A stretch of DNA of 64,000 nt from an uncultured Pontibacter sp. GTDB taxonomy: Bacteria > Bacteroidota > Bacteroidia > Cytophagales > Hymenobacteraceae. A program made the translations under genes and the position numbers. The DNA is taken from positions 62,001 to 126,000 of the forward strand of contig NZ_CANLZM010000008.1 in assembly GCF_947495565.1 (NCBI RefSeq). Direction: 5' to 3'. The notes beneath the pieces were generated by a model, which was not told the DNA's origin, searched no databases, and saw only the letters and a program-made list of their open reading frames with translations. Shown here one piece after another: positions 8,862-16,617 of the stretch (positions are counted from its first letter, which is position 1; every line of letters starts with the position of its first letter).

Positions 8862-10034
8862 ATGAACCTGTCAATCTTTTTCGAGCCCCTGAGCGAGGAG
8901 GTTTTTTCCAACCTGAACAAGCCGCGCACGCTTGGCTCCTACGTCAGCCGTTTCGTGAGCAAGTTCCCTGATTGGCGCTCTGCCGACATTGCCATACTTG
9001 GCGTAAACGAAACACGCGGCCGCAGCAGCGAGCAGGAAGACCTGCCAGGCCTTGTTACCACCCAGGCTCCGGCCAGGTTGGTGCGCAAAAAGCTTCTGAG
9101 CATGACTAAAGGCAGTGGCCGCTGCCAGATTGTAGACTTGGGCAACTTGCGCCCCGGCATTACGCTGGAAGACACGCACCTGCGCCTGAAGGAGATCGTG
9201 GAAGTGCTTATCTCTCATAACACCATCCCGGTTATTATTGGCGGCTCTCATGACCTGGAGTATGGCCAGTACATGGGCTACGAGCACCTGGACCGCGTGG
9301 TGAACATGGTAACTGTAGACAGCAGCGTGGACATGACCGAAGACACAGACGCAGCGCCAAACAAAAAGCAGCTGCGCCAGATACTCATGCACGAGCCCAA
9401 CTACCTCTTCAGCCTGAGTCAAATTGGGTACCAGTCGTACCTGGTGGAGCCTGAGGTAATGGCTACTTTTGAGAAGATGCACTTTGAGGCTTACCGTGTA
9501 GGGGAGGTGCACCGTAGTGTGCAGGAGATGGAGCCGGTAGTACGTGTGGCGGATTTGCTGACTTTTGATATCGCAGGCATACGCCACCAGGACGCACCAG
9601 GCTATGTTCCCGCCAACCCGTTTGGGCTTACCGGAGAGGAGGCTTGCCAGCTATGCTGGTACGCCGGCCTGAACGACAACCTGACTTCATTGGGTATCTA
9701 TGAGTACAACCCCGACCTCGACGACCGTGAGCTAACCGCCATGACCATCGCCACCATGATCTGGTATTTTATAGAAGGCTTTTACCATCGCAAAAACGAG
9801 ACAAGCTTTAACAACCGGAACTTTACAAAGTATGCCGTAGCCTTTACCGAAGATAACCCCGACCGCATGATCTTCTTTAAAAGCCGCAGCAGCGAAAAGT
9901 GGTGGCTGGAAGTAGAACCCCTGAGTTCCGACAAAGGCAGCCGCATTGTGCCCTGCAGCTACGAAGATTACCTGCAAGCCACGAAAGGCGAGGTGCCCAA
10001 CCGCTGGATTCTAACACAGGCCCGCATCGGTTAA
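8862..10034 (+). CDS. Arginase-fold protein (formimidoylglutamase-like) with degenerate metal site
   Basis: A 390-residue member of the ureohydrolase superfamily, usually annotated as formimidoylglutamase or arginase family in Bacteroidota. The three ligand motifs can be placed: GGSHD (127-131, His130 kept), TVDSSVDM (Asp153 and Asp157 kept, but the usual His between them is Ser155) and TFDIAGIRHQDAPG (Asp236 kept, the partner Asp is Ala238). Two of six Mn ligands of arginase are therefore replaced, so normal binuclear Mn hydrolysis is doubtful. The FGLTGEEACQLCWYAG and LTSLGIYEYNPDLDD stretches show strong conservation of fold. It starts divergently from the acyl-CoA ligase; no histidine-degradation genes are nearby. 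Confidence 0.8.
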   Translation: MNLSIFFEPLSEEVFSNLNKPRTLGSYVSRFVSKFPDWRSADIAILGVNETRGRSSEQEDLPGLVTTQAPARLVRKKLLSMTKGSGRCQIVDLGNLRPGITLEDTHLRLKEIVEVLISHNTIPVIIGGSHDLEYGQYMGYEHLDRVVNMVTVDSSVDMTEDTDAAPNKKQLRQILMHEPNYLFSLSQIGYQSYLVEPEVMATFEKMHFEAYRVGEVHRSVQEMEPVVRVADLLTFDIAGIRHQDAPGYVPANPFGLTGEEACQLCWYAGLNDNLTSLGIYEYNPDLDDRELTAMTIATMIWYFIEGFYHRKNETSFNNRNFTKYAVAFTEDNPDRMIFFKSRSSEKWWLEVEPLSSDKGSRIVPCSYEDYLQATKGEVPNRWILTQARIG

Positions 10035-10169
10035 GCTCAGGTTTTGTAGTTTTGGGAACGAACTATATAGAAGCATGCGCTCTCTCCGGGTATACTTCTT
10101 TTTGGAAAGCACCAGGACGACCACCGGCAGTTACAGCCGTTTCTTAGCTTTTAAAACCTAAACCAGGCA

Positions 10170-10430
10170 ATGATTTTACCAGAATATACGCTACAGCAAC
10201 TGGCGCTACGAAACGGCCAAGACCGCGACGAAGTATGGGTAGCTTACCAAGGCGTGATCTATGACGTTAAAAAGTCCAGAATGTGGCGCAACGGCAAACA
10301 CTATGAGCACTGGGCCGGGCAGGATTTAACAGAAGAACTGGCTGATGCACCGCATAATGCCAATGTTTTTGATAAATTTGAGGCTGTGGGCCTTGTTAAG
10401 AATTCTGCCTACCGTCCGGCGCAGAATTAA
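10170..10430 (+). CDS. Cytochrome b5-like heme/steroid-binding domain protein
   Basis: An 86-residue single-domain cytosolic protein. The segment EVWVAYQGVIYDVKKSRMW followed by HYEHWAGQDLTEELADAPH matches the small prokaryotic cytochrome b5-like (membrane-associated progesterone receptor related) proteins that bind heme non-covalently. Length is typical of the stand-alone bacterial form. It has no signal peptide or membrane segment. A TAGTTTTG sequence (10047-10054) of the TAnnTTTG type lies about 115 bases upstream and may be its promoter. The electron partner is unknown. Confidence 0.82.
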   Translation: MILPEYTLQQLALRNGQDRDEVWVAYQGVIYDVKKSRMWRNGKHYEHWAGQDLTEELADAPHNANVFDKFEAVGLVKNSAYRPAQN

Positions 10431-10500
10431 CAGACCTCAAAATAAAACCGTATATTAGGGTTACCACTTGTATAAACACAAATAATTCAAATTTATACCA

Positions 10501-11373
10501 ATGATATTTATAGCTGATAGCGGCTCAACGAAAACAGACTGGCGCATCGTATCGAGCGACAACGAGCTGGGCCAGGCACAAACTGCCGGATTTAACCCGA
10601 TGTACCAGGAGGCTGACGAGATTTACCAGGAGATACACGATGTACTGCTGCCACAGCTAAACGACCAAAAACCTGAGGCTATCTACTACTACGGCGCAGG
10701 CTGCAGCTCCCCGGAGCGTAACAAACGTGTGGAAGAAGCGCTTCTTAGAGCTTTCCCGGATGCACTGATCCATGTCGACCATGACCTGCTGGCGGCGGCG
10801 CGCGCGCTGTGCGGCCGCAAGCCTGGCATAGCCTGTATTCTGGGCACCGGCTCTAACACCTGCCTTTACGACGGCACCAACATTACGGATAACGTACCAT
10901 CGCTGGGCTTCCTGCTAGGCGACGAGGGCAGCGGCGCTTATATGGGCAAGCTGCTGATAAAGGCATACCTGTACCGCGAATTGCCTGAGGATTTGGCTAC
11001 ATCACTGAAAAACACCTATGGCCTGACCAAAGACGGTATTCTGGACACGCTGTACGGCTCTGCCATTCCGAGCCGTTACATGGCTACGTTTGCCAAGTTC
11101 ATGTACGACAAGCAGAAGAACCCGATTATCCACAGCATGATCTATGAGAACTTCTCTGAGTTTTTTGAGCGCCATGTGGTAAAGTATGAAGGCTACCAAG
11201 TCCTACCGGTAAACTTTGTGGGTTCTATTGCCTACCACTTCAGCGATATACTAAAGCAGGTAGCGAAGAAGTATGGCCTGCACGTAGAAACTATTCTGCA
11301 GAGCCCAAGCGAAGGCCTGATCAAATATCACCAGGAGCTGCTGCAAACATTCGGCACTCCTAAAAAAGCGTAA
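10501..11373 (+). CDS. BadF/BadG-type sugar kinase (N-acetylglucosamine/N-acetylmuramic acid kinase-like)
   Basis: A 290-residue ASKHA-fold ATPase. The N-terminal DSGSTKTDWRI is the phosphate-1 loop and GTGSNTCLYDG the phosphate-2 loop; LLGDEGSGAYMGK is the helix capping the active site in the N-acetylglucosamine kinase subfamily. The following gene is murQ, so the kinase probably phosphorylates an amino sugar released from peptidoglycan: MurNAc to MurNAc-6-P, GlcNAc to GlcNAc-6-P, or both as MurK does (inference from neighbourhood and family). A hairpin between the two genes may tune murQ expression relative to this gene. Confidence 0.85.
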   Translation: MIFIADSGSTKTDWRIVSSDNELGQAQTAGFNPMYQEADEIYQEIHDVLLPQLNDQKPEAIYYYGAGCSSPERNKRVEEALLRAFPDALIHVDHDLLAAARALCGRKPGIACILGTGSNTCLYDGTNITDNVPSLGFLLGDEGSGAYMGKLLIKAYLYRELPEDLATSLKNTYGLTKDGILDTLYGSAIPSRYMATFAKFMYDKQKNPIIHSMIYENFSEFFERHVVKYEGYQVLPVNFVGSIAYHFSDILKQVAKKYGLHVETILQSPSEGLIKYHQELLQTFGTPKKA

Positions 11374-11384
11374 AGTATAATTAT

Positions 11385-11424
11385 AAAGGATAAAGAGATG
11401 GCTCCAACTGTCTCTTTATCCTTT
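11385..11424 (+). terminator. Hairpin between the sugar kinase gene and murQ
   Basis: A 14-bp perfect stem (AAAGGATAAAGAGA at 11385-11398 with TCTCTTTATCCTTT at 11411-11424) and 12-base loop lie just after the kinase stop and 32 bases before the murQ start. The T tract is only TTTT, so it may terminate weakly, stabilise the upstream mRNA, or attenuate murQ. Confidence 0.65.
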
Positions 11425-11456
11425 TACCTGTTCATCACCTTAAAACACCTTACACA

Positions 11457-12278
11457 GTGTCTACTACCGAATCAACGTCCAACTACGACGGATTAGAGCA
11501 AATGAGCGTGCATGAGCTGCTCGTAAACATAAACCGCGAAGATAAAACCGTACCCCTTGCCGTAGAAAAAGCTATTCCGCAGCTAGAGGCTTTGGTAAAC
11601 GCCACAGTGGAGCGCCTGAACCAGGGCGGCCGCTTGTTCTACATCGGTGCCGGCACCAGTGGCCGTTTGGGTGTTGTGGATGCTTCAGAATGCCCTCCTA
11701 CCTATGGCGTACCGCATGGCATGGTGGTAGGCATTATGGCTGGCGGCGATGCAGCTATCCGTAAAGCAGTAGAGTTTGCCGAAGACGATGAGCAGCAAGC
11801 CTGGAAAGACCTGCAGGAACATAATATTTCGGATAAGGATATTGTGGTAGGTATAGCCGCCTCTGGTCGCACACCCTACGTAATAGGTGGCCTGAACGCT
11901 TGCCGTGAGCGCGGTATCGCCACAGGTTGTGTTGTTTGTAATGCGGATAGTGCCGTAGCCGCCGCTGCTGAGTTTCCGGTAGAGGTTGTTACCGGACCCG
12001 AGTTTGTGACAGGAAGCACCCGCATGAAAGCAGGAACAGCTCAAAAACTCGCCCTCAACATGCTCACTACCTCCACCATGATTAAGCTTGGCCGCGTAAA
12101 AGGCAACAAAATGGTAGACATGCAGCTCTCTAACTTAAAGCTGGTAGACAGGGGCACCCGCATGGTGATGGAAGAGCTAAACATTGGCAGAGCGGAGGCA
12201 GGCGCCTTACTTAAAAAGTATGGCAGTGTACGCGCTGCCGTAGAAGCCTACCGCAACGGAAACGGGCATCAGGTTTGA
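11457..12278 (+). CDS. murQ: N-acetylmuramic acid 6-phosphate etherase MurQ
   Basis: Cleaves the lactyl ether of MurNAc-6-P to give GlcNAc-6-P and D-lactate during peptidoglycan recycling in the cytoplasm. A SIS-domain phosphosugar-binding fold is seen: IGAGTSGRLGVVDASECPPT (63-82) contains the catalytic Glu78, and later come GIAASGRTPYVIG and VTGSTRMKAGTAQK. The 273 residues are slightly shorter than the E. coli enzyme (about 298). Translation appears to begin with GTG at 11457; no in-frame ATG fits as well. The upstream sugar kinase would supply its substrate. Confidence 0.95.
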   Translation: MSTTESTSNYDGLEQMSVHELLVNINREDKTVPLAVEKAIPQLEALVNATVERLNQGGRLFYIGAGTSGRLGVVDASECPPTYGVPHGMVVGIMAGGDAAIRKAVEFAEDDEQQAWKDLQEHNISDKDIVVGIAASGRTPYVIGGLNACRERGIATGCVVCNADSAVAAAAEFPVEVVTGPEFVTGSTRMKAGTAQKLALNMLTTSTMIKLGRVKGNKMVDMQLSNLKLVDRGTRMVMEELNIGRAEAGALLKKYGSVRAAVEAYRNGNGHQV

Positions 12279-12294
12279 AAAACACAGAAACAGC

Positions 12295-12327
12295 AAGAGC
12301 CGGAGCAAAACTCCGGCTCTTTTTTTA
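12295..12327 (+). terminator. Intrinsic terminator after murQ
   Basis: Stem AAGAGCCGGAG (12295-12305) with CTCCGGCTCTT (12311-12321), 5-base loop CAAAA, followed by a run of T to 12327; it begins 16 bases after the murQ stop. A textbook rho-independent terminator. Confidence 0.9.
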
Positions 12328-12419
12328 TACTTGTAGGCGGCGCAAACTTCAACCATACTTATCTTAACACACCAATGCACCGTTAACTATACTATAGCAA
12401 CCCACAGAAGACGATCTGA

Positions 12420-12692
12420 ATGAAAACTGGCATAGCGTCTCTTCTAATTGGCATGATAGGCTTGGCAATAGTAACTTATTTTTACTACCAAACCGCGCAC
12501 TTTGGCCAGCTGCAGGATGTAGCCACCGCCCCTGCCCTGAATTATACAACCAGGCTCATACTGTTTATACTTGAAGCTGCGGGTGCAGTAGCAGGGTTTT
12601 TATCTTACAAAAAGTGGCGAACTAAAGTCGGGCTGTTGGGTATGGGCTTATGCACGCTTAGCCTTATTTTGCTTCTATACTACCCTTTCTAG
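12420..12692 (+). CDS. Small membrane protein, unknown function
   Basis: A 90-residue protein with three likely membrane helices (about residues 3-23, 43-64 and 71-88). The loop between the first two (FGQLQDVATAPALNYTTR) is polar, and KKWRTK separates helices two and three. I do not recognise a family. It stands alone between the murQ terminator and a minus-strand gene, with a start ATG at 12420 that directly follows a CTGA stretch. Membrane topology is the only statement that can be supported. Confidence 0.6.
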   Translation: MKTGIASLLIGMIGLAIVTYFYYQTAHFGQLQDVATAPALNYTTRLILFILEAAGAVAGFLSYKKWRTKVGLLGMGLCTLSLILLLYYPF

Positions 12693-12729
12693 GTTGATTG
12701 ATTCCAGCAAATCCTAAATCTACACTTTA

Positions 12730-13779
12730 CTACTTCATCGTCAGCTTCTCCAGCAGCACCCGGGCAGCCTCTTTGCTTGGCACTACATAATTTATCACCG
12801 ACCACGGATAAGTAAGTATAAACTGCTCTCGGTTCTTGTCGCCGATGTGCACTATTTTATACTTGTACAGCTCCAGCGGCTCAAGCCCAAGCTCTTTGCG
12901 GCGCTTATCAACCCTTTCTTCTTCTTTTCTGCTGATTTTTGTGGTCATGTAGTCATCCAACGAGCCGAGTTCCTCATCGCCGGTGCATTGGCCGCAGTTT
13001 ATCTTGGCGAAAACGCGGGAGCCATACTTGCTGGTACCCGCCTGCTGGTCTAAAAGGTAAGCAGCGGCTTGTGGGGCTATGCGGCCCTGCTGTACTGCTT
13101 TTGTGAGTACTTCTGTAAAGTCGTGGCCTTTGCGTGCTTTTGTCTGCCGCTCAATCACAACCGTGAAGCGGGGCAGCAACTCCAAGGTATCGGCTAAACC
13201 TATCTGGTCTTCGCCGGGATAGCCATACTCCTCCACCCAGCCGAGCAGCAGCTTTGTGTTAGCATCTTCAATTTCCCGTATGGTGTCGCCGTGCACGCGC
13301 CAGCCACCTTCGGCCTGCCGGAAGTACTGGTCTCGGGCATACAGTTCATCCAGGTCGGCACGCAGTTCTTTGTTCAGCTTCTGCTCATACTTTTCGCGGC
13401 GCTTCGGGTATTTTTTTGCAAATTTCTTCCAGTGCTTTGTGCTCCGCAGCGAGTCTAGCACCGGCTGTTGCTCCAGGTACTCCAAGCCCACGCCTTTCTG
13501 CACCAGCTCCTCCAGGTAATTAAAAGTCTGTTTGCGGTCCTGTAGCTCCAGCGCACAGATTGCCGCATTGTAATAATCGCGGGCGAAAGGAGAAGGCACA
13601 GCGGCAAAGGCTCTTTTGTAGGTACGCAGTGCCTGTTGATAGTTTCGATCTACTACCAGCAGTTCCGCCTCGTTTATGACCGGGTGGTATACCTGCGTGT
13701 AGTCAGGCGCCTCTTGGGCAAAAGTATACTGCTGCACCAGCAGCAGCACCACAAAGTATAAAAATAGTTTTCTGAACAT
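12730..13779 (-). CDS. Secreted/periplasmic protein with N-terminal TPR-like helices
   Basis: A 349-residue protein with a cleavable signal peptide (LFLYFVVLLLVQQYTFA then QEAPD). Residues 30-120 look like TPR helices (NEAELLVVDRNYQQALRTYK, DYYNAAICALELQDRKQTFN), followed by a very basic helix (KKFAKKYPKRREKYEQKL). The C-terminal half has a CGQC pair and the acidic DEELGSLDD segment and belongs to no family I recognise. It follows the SpoIIAA-like gene on the same strand after about 55 bases, so the two may be co-transcribed. Function unknown; export to the periplasm is the firm part. Confidence 0.65.
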   Translation of the reverse strand: MFRKLFLYFVVLLLVQQYTFAQEAPDYTQVYHPVINEAELLVVDRNYQQALRTYKRAFAAVPSPFARDYYNAAICALELQDRKQTFNYLEELVQKGVGLEYLEQQPVLDSLRSTKHWKKFAKKYPKRREKYEQKLNKELRADLDELYARDQYFRQAEGGWRVHGDTIREIEDANTKLLLGWVEEYGYPGEDQIGLADTLELLPRFTVVIERQTKARKGHDFTEVLTKAVQQGRIAPQAAAYLLDQQAGTSKYGSRVFAKINCGQCTGDEELGSLDDYMTTKISRKEEERVDKRRKELGLEPLELYKYKIVHIGDKNREQFILTYPWSVINYVVPSKEAARVLLEKLTMK

Positions 13780-13833
13780 TGTTGTAGAGCTGATGGCGCG
13801 GGAGGTACGGCGGCAGCCCTGTTTTAGCTGCTG

Positions 13834-14562
13834 CTACCGTAGCCAGTCTATGGCTGTATCGCGCTCATCTAATTTAAAGAATTTCACATTATCTCCGGGA
13901 GGCTGCACACCCGACCGCTGCAGCCACTCCTCATGTCCGGCTATAGCCACCTTACTTAAATCGCTGTAATACTGCACCCGGTGCTTCAGGTCTTCCCACA
14001 TGGCTTCCGGTGTGGCTCCGTTAGGCTGAAGCACCTCCAGATACAAACGCAGATTGGAGCTTTGAATTGCCTGCTTGTCCAGCAGCTGGTTTATAGTCTG
14101 GTAATCGCCTGCGGATAGCCCGCTGAGGGTAGCCAGCCCTACCACGTGCCTTGGCATCGCCTCCAGCACCGATACGCCCTCTTCGGCCTTTTCGGGTATA
14201 GGCAGCCGCAGCCAGTCTAGCGCCTTTTCTTTATCAGCCAGGCCAAAAGCCATCACTTCAAAATGTGGTGTCAGAAAATTAGCCAGCCTCGACTGTTTTT
14301 TAACCCAGTCTTTGTCTGTTACAATTACATAACGGGCTATTTTGTTCCAGCTATGGAACTTCATCTTCAGGGTATCGAAAAATGACTGCACACTATCCCA
14401 GTCGCCGAAGCTGATAAACTCAAAGTATAAGTATACCTTCTCATGAGCGCAGGCTTTCTTCTCCATCTCATGTACAATTGCTCTAAGGCCAGATTCGTCA
14501 ATATAGTGTTGCACGTGGAAACCCGCCAGGTTGCCTTCTTCAAACTGAATAATAGAAACCAT
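13834..14562 (-). CDS. Tandem SpoIIAA-like (STAS-fold) protein
   Basis: A 242-residue cytosolic protein made of two copies of a roughly 115-residue domain like the SpoIIAA-like family (PF11964/DUF3478). Copy 1 runs from VSIIQFEEGN to KALDWLRLP, copy 2 from VLEAMPRHVV to TAIDWLR at the C-terminus. Both contain a strand-rich VYLYFEF or LRLYLEV segment, a D..S or D.LKH helix, and end with A[LI]DWLR. Known single-domain relatives have been linked to membrane-facing or lipid-binding STAS-type roles. The duplication in one chain is unusual. The gene is preceded by a divergent promoter region and followed by a secreted protein. Confidence 0.65.
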   Translation of the reverse strand: MVSIIQFEEGNLAGFHVQHYIDESGLRAIVHEMEKKACAHEKVYLYFEFISFGDWDSVQSFFDTLKMKFHSWNKIARYVIVTDKDWVKKQSRLANFLTPHFEVMAFGLADKEKALDWLRLPIPEKAEEGVSVLEAMPRHVVGLATLSGLSAGDYQTINQLLDKQAIQSSNLRLYLEVLQPNGATPEAMWEDLKHRVQYYSDLSKVAIAGHEEWLQRSGVQPPGDNVKFFKLDERDTAIDWLR

Positions 14563-14582
14563 ATTTTGCCGAAAAGTTAAAG

Positions 14583-14611
14583 TTGAGCCGCGCTCTTTGT
14601 GGATATCTTTG
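14583..14611 (+). promoter_or_regulatory. Candidate Bacteroidetes promoter upstream of the 14822 gene
   Basis: TTG (14583-14585), an 18-base spacer, and TATCTTTG (14604-14611) fit the TTG-N17-23-TAnnTTTG consensus of Bacteroidota. It would leave a leader of about 200 bases before the hypothetical gene starting at 14822. Confidence 0.45.
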
Positions 14612-14821
14612 CTACTGTAAAGCAGCGCTATAATCTACATACAGCAGGAGCTTCTAAACTGTTTCCTTATCTTGCCTTTTACTTTGCTAACTTAGCGGCT
14701 TTTGCTTTATTTAACCTGCACCGGTGCCTAAACGCCGCAAAAAAGGATAGCGCTGCGGCTAACTTTGCGACAGCCATTGCAGTAAGTTATGCTACAGCTG
14801 CTAAACCTGTACTTATTGCTT

Positions 14822-15391
14822 ATGCACACAATAGAACCATACTACAACTGGATTGAGAAGTATTCTGCCTCCGAAGACCCGTGCTCGCCCCTTTACGGAG
14901 CCGAAAACAGCCTCTCGCAATACACCCATACCATTTACGGGTATTTTATACACCCGCAGTGGGACGACATGGACTCTGAAACGCTTTTCCTGAAGATCCT
15001 TTTTGTTGATTATGACCTGAGCTTTGCCGTGATTGAGCTGATAGGCGAGTGGAACGATGCCATAAACAACGATATTATGCAGCTGAAGCGTAACATCATC
15101 GACCCTATGATAGAAGAAGGCGTTAAAAACTATATTTTAATCGGGGAGAATGTATTTAACTTTCACGGCTCCGACGACTCCTACTACGAAGAATGGTTTG
15201 AGGACATAGAAGAAGGTTGGATAGCTGCACTAGGGTTTCAGGATTTTGTATTGAGTGAGATGAAGAACTATAACCTGGACTACTACATTAACTATGGCGG
15301 CAACCTGGACGATATTCATTGGCGTACCTTTACGCCTAAACGCTTGTTCGGGCTTGTAAACAGCCTGATTCAGAAGCGGCTGGGGCCATAG
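14822..15391 (+). CDS. Hypothetical cytosolic acidic protein
   Basis: A 189-residue protein from ATG 14822 (MHTIEPYYNWIEKY); an in-frame ATG 33 bases upstream would only add a Leu-rich tail and is less likely. It is rich in Asp, Glu, Tyr and Trp (for example DDSYYEEWFEDIEEGWIAAL) with no signal peptide or membrane segment. I recall similar proteins in Hymenobacteraceae but no named family. A 46-bp perfect palindrome overlaps its stop codon and ends transcription from both sides. Nothing in the context indicates its role. Confidence 0.65.
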   Translation: MHTIEPYYNWIEKYSASEDPCSPLYGAENSLSQYTHTIYGYFIHPQWDDMDSETLFLKILFVDYDLSFAVIELIGEWNDAINNDIMQLKRNIIDPMIEEGVKNYILIGENVFNFHGSDDSYYEEWFEDIEEGWIAALGFQDFVLSEMKNYNLDYYINYGGNLDDIHWRTFTPKRLFGLVNSLIQKRLGP

Positions 15392-15433
15392 CAAAAGAGC
15401 CTGCACAACGCGTTGTGCAGGCTCTTTTGCTAT
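15388..15433. terminator. 46-bp perfect palindrome, bidirectional terminator
   Basis: A perfect palindrome of 46 bp centred between 15410 and 15411 (half-site core AGAGCCTGCACAACG). The plus-strand gene's TAG stop (15389-15391) lies inside it and the minus-strand lipoprotein gene ends 15 bases beyond. The CTCTTTTGC tails give U-rich 3' ends in both directions, as expected between convergent genes. Confidence 0.75.
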
Positions 15434-15447
15434 TAAGGTTAACGGTA

Positions 15448-15624
15448 TTACTTCTTATCTATTTCGTCTTCTACTTCTTCAGCAGCTTCTTCCACTTCGT
15501 CGGCAGCCTCTTCTGCTGCGTTCTCTACTTCGTCAGCTCCCTCCTCTACTGTGTTTTCTGTAGAAGCGCAGGCACCCAGGGTAAATAACCCTGCAACTGC
15601 CATGGTATAAAAAATCTTTTTCAT
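15448..15624 (-). CDS. Tiny acidic lipoprotein (paralogue 1 of 3)
   Basis: A 58-residue open frame with start ATG at 15624. MKKIFYTMAVAGLFTLGAC is a lipoprotein signal ending in LGAC (Cys19). The mature part is almost pure Glu/Ala/Asp/Val with heptad-like spacing (ADEVEEAAEEVEDEIDKK), predicting a short, highly negative helix. Two similar genes follow upstream on the same strand (15716-15949 and 16237-16428). Likely an outer- or inner-membrane anchored peptide; function unknown. The convergent palindrome at 15388-15433 ends its transcript. Confidence 0.7.
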   Translation of the reverse strand: MKKIFYTMAVAGLFTLGACASTENTVEEGADEVENAAEEAADEVEEAAEEVEDEIDKK

Positions 15625-15715
15625 CGTTTGTAGTTTTAAGTGTGTAGTGGCAGCGTGGCATGCTTAACTTTCATTACCATGCCTATTGAGAATTCTTAGC
15701 AAACTAATGGCAAGA

Positions 15716-15949
15716 TTACTCAATTACAGTGTTAGTGTCTGCTTCTTGGATTTCTTCCTGATACTCACCTCTTTCCTCTTCCAGTTCACGTCTTTCCTCG
15801 GCTATGTCATCTACATCACCTTCAGCTCGCTCATCAGCCAAATCCTCTCTTTCCTCTATAACGTCCTCTCTCTCACTAGCGGGAGAGTCGCAGGAGGTGG
15901 CAAAAGTAAATGTGCCCATGGCAAATAACATAAAGATTAATTTCTTCAT
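15716..15949 (-). CDS. Tiny acidic lipoprotein (paralogue 2 of 3)
   Basis: A 77-residue protein with signal MKKLIFMLFAMGTFTFATSC (lipobox Cys20) followed by DSPASEREDVIEEREDLADE. It is dominated by Glu, Asp and Arg and predicts one long charged helix (coiled-coil-like). It shares CDSPA near the lipid anchor, ERAE in the middle and a VIE C-terminus with the gene at 16237-16428, so these two are clear paralogues; the gene at 15448-15624 is a more distant relative. Such short lipoproteins could space the envelope or respond to stress, but nothing in the sequence proves it. Confidence 0.7.
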   Translation of the reverse strand: MKKLIFMLFAMGTFTFATSCDSPASEREDVIEEREDLADERAEGDVDDIAEERRELEEERGEYQEEIQEADTNTVIE

Positions 15950-16161
15950 AACTTATTAGGTTTTGGTTTTACATTTTTGACTCCACCTTGCTTCAAGTAC
16001 ATACATGCACCCAAGCAAAGAGTTCTTTACTTCAACGTTACTAACCTATCCTAGGTTAATCATCAAAATGATAAGGAGAGATCACCAACCTGCTAATCGC
16101 AAAAATTTGTGGCATACTGTTCTCTACGACCAATATTCTTATTTATACTTTAAGGTACTGC

Positions 16162-16206
16162 ATATTCACTCAGTTAAAAGTGCAGCACTTTTAACTGAGT
16201 GAATAT
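16162..16206. terminator. 45-bp palindrome after the third small lipoprotein gene
   Basis: Two perfect 22-base arms (16162-16183 and 16185-16206; core CACTCAGTTAAAAGTGC) around one base. It begins 31 bases past the stop of the minus-strand gene at 16237-16428. No T tract follows on the minus strand, so it could be a non-canonical terminator, an mRNA-stabilising hairpin or a mobile palindrome. Confidence 0.55.
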
Positions 16207-16236
16207 ATGACAATGGTCAAACCCAGTATGGCTGCT

Positions 16237-16428
16237 CTACTCGATTACAGCTGTTGTGTCTTCCATTTCATCGGCCATATCGTCCATTTCTTCGGCTCTT
16301 TCCTCTGCGTTGTCTTCCATTTCCTCTACGGCTTCTTCTCTATCCTCAGCTCTTTCTTCAGCCGGAGAGTCGCAAGAAGCAAAGCCAAACAGGCCTGCAA
16401 GGGCAAATACATACAGTACTTTTTTCAT
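16237..16428 (-). CDS. Tiny acidic lipoprotein (paralogue 3 of 3)
   Basis: A 63-residue protein with signal MKKVLYVFALAGLFGFASC (Cys19) and a mature helix of Glu, Asp, Met and Ala repeats (EEMEDNAEERAEEMDDMADE). The CDSPAEERAED start and the VIE end match the neighbour at 15716-15949. The mature peptide carries a large net negative charge. Each of the three paralogues has its own intergenic spacer, and a palindrome separates this one from the second, so they appear to be separately transcribed duplicates rather than one operon. Confidence 0.7.
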   Translation of the reverse strand: MKKVLYVFALAGLFGFASCDSPAEERAEDREEAVEEMEDNAEERAEEMDDMADEMEDTTAVIE

Positions 16429-16554
16429 GGTTCTTATTGTTTAGTGGTGGGATATTCCCTTTTGAATAGCACAGCATACTACAGGCTGCGCCAAAACATG
16501 AGAACAATACGCGCTGCTTCCTATATAGTTTTTGCAAATATTGTAAAAACGCAA

Positions 16555-16578
16555 AGAGGCACCTTTTCAGGTGCCTCT
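16555..16578 (-). terminator. Hairpin after der
   Basis: Stem AGAGGCACCT (16555-16564) with AGGTGCCTCT (16569-16578), 4-base loop, 40 bases past the der stop on the minus strand; followed there by TTTGCGTTTTT. Confidence 0.7.
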
Positions 16579-16617
16579 CCGGAAGCTTGCTAGCAGCTAA
16601 TTATCTTTAAAAGACAG

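Noticed and set aside
8871-9587. 238-codon minus-strand frame opposite the arginase-fold gene
   Set aside because: Antisense shadow; sequence is His/Val/Leu-rich as expected from the complement of the real gene.
16207-16593. 128-codon plus-strand frame covering the third small lipoprotein
   Set aside because: Antisense to a gene with a proper lipoprotein signal; it is a Phe/Ser-rich complement of the Glu-rich helix.
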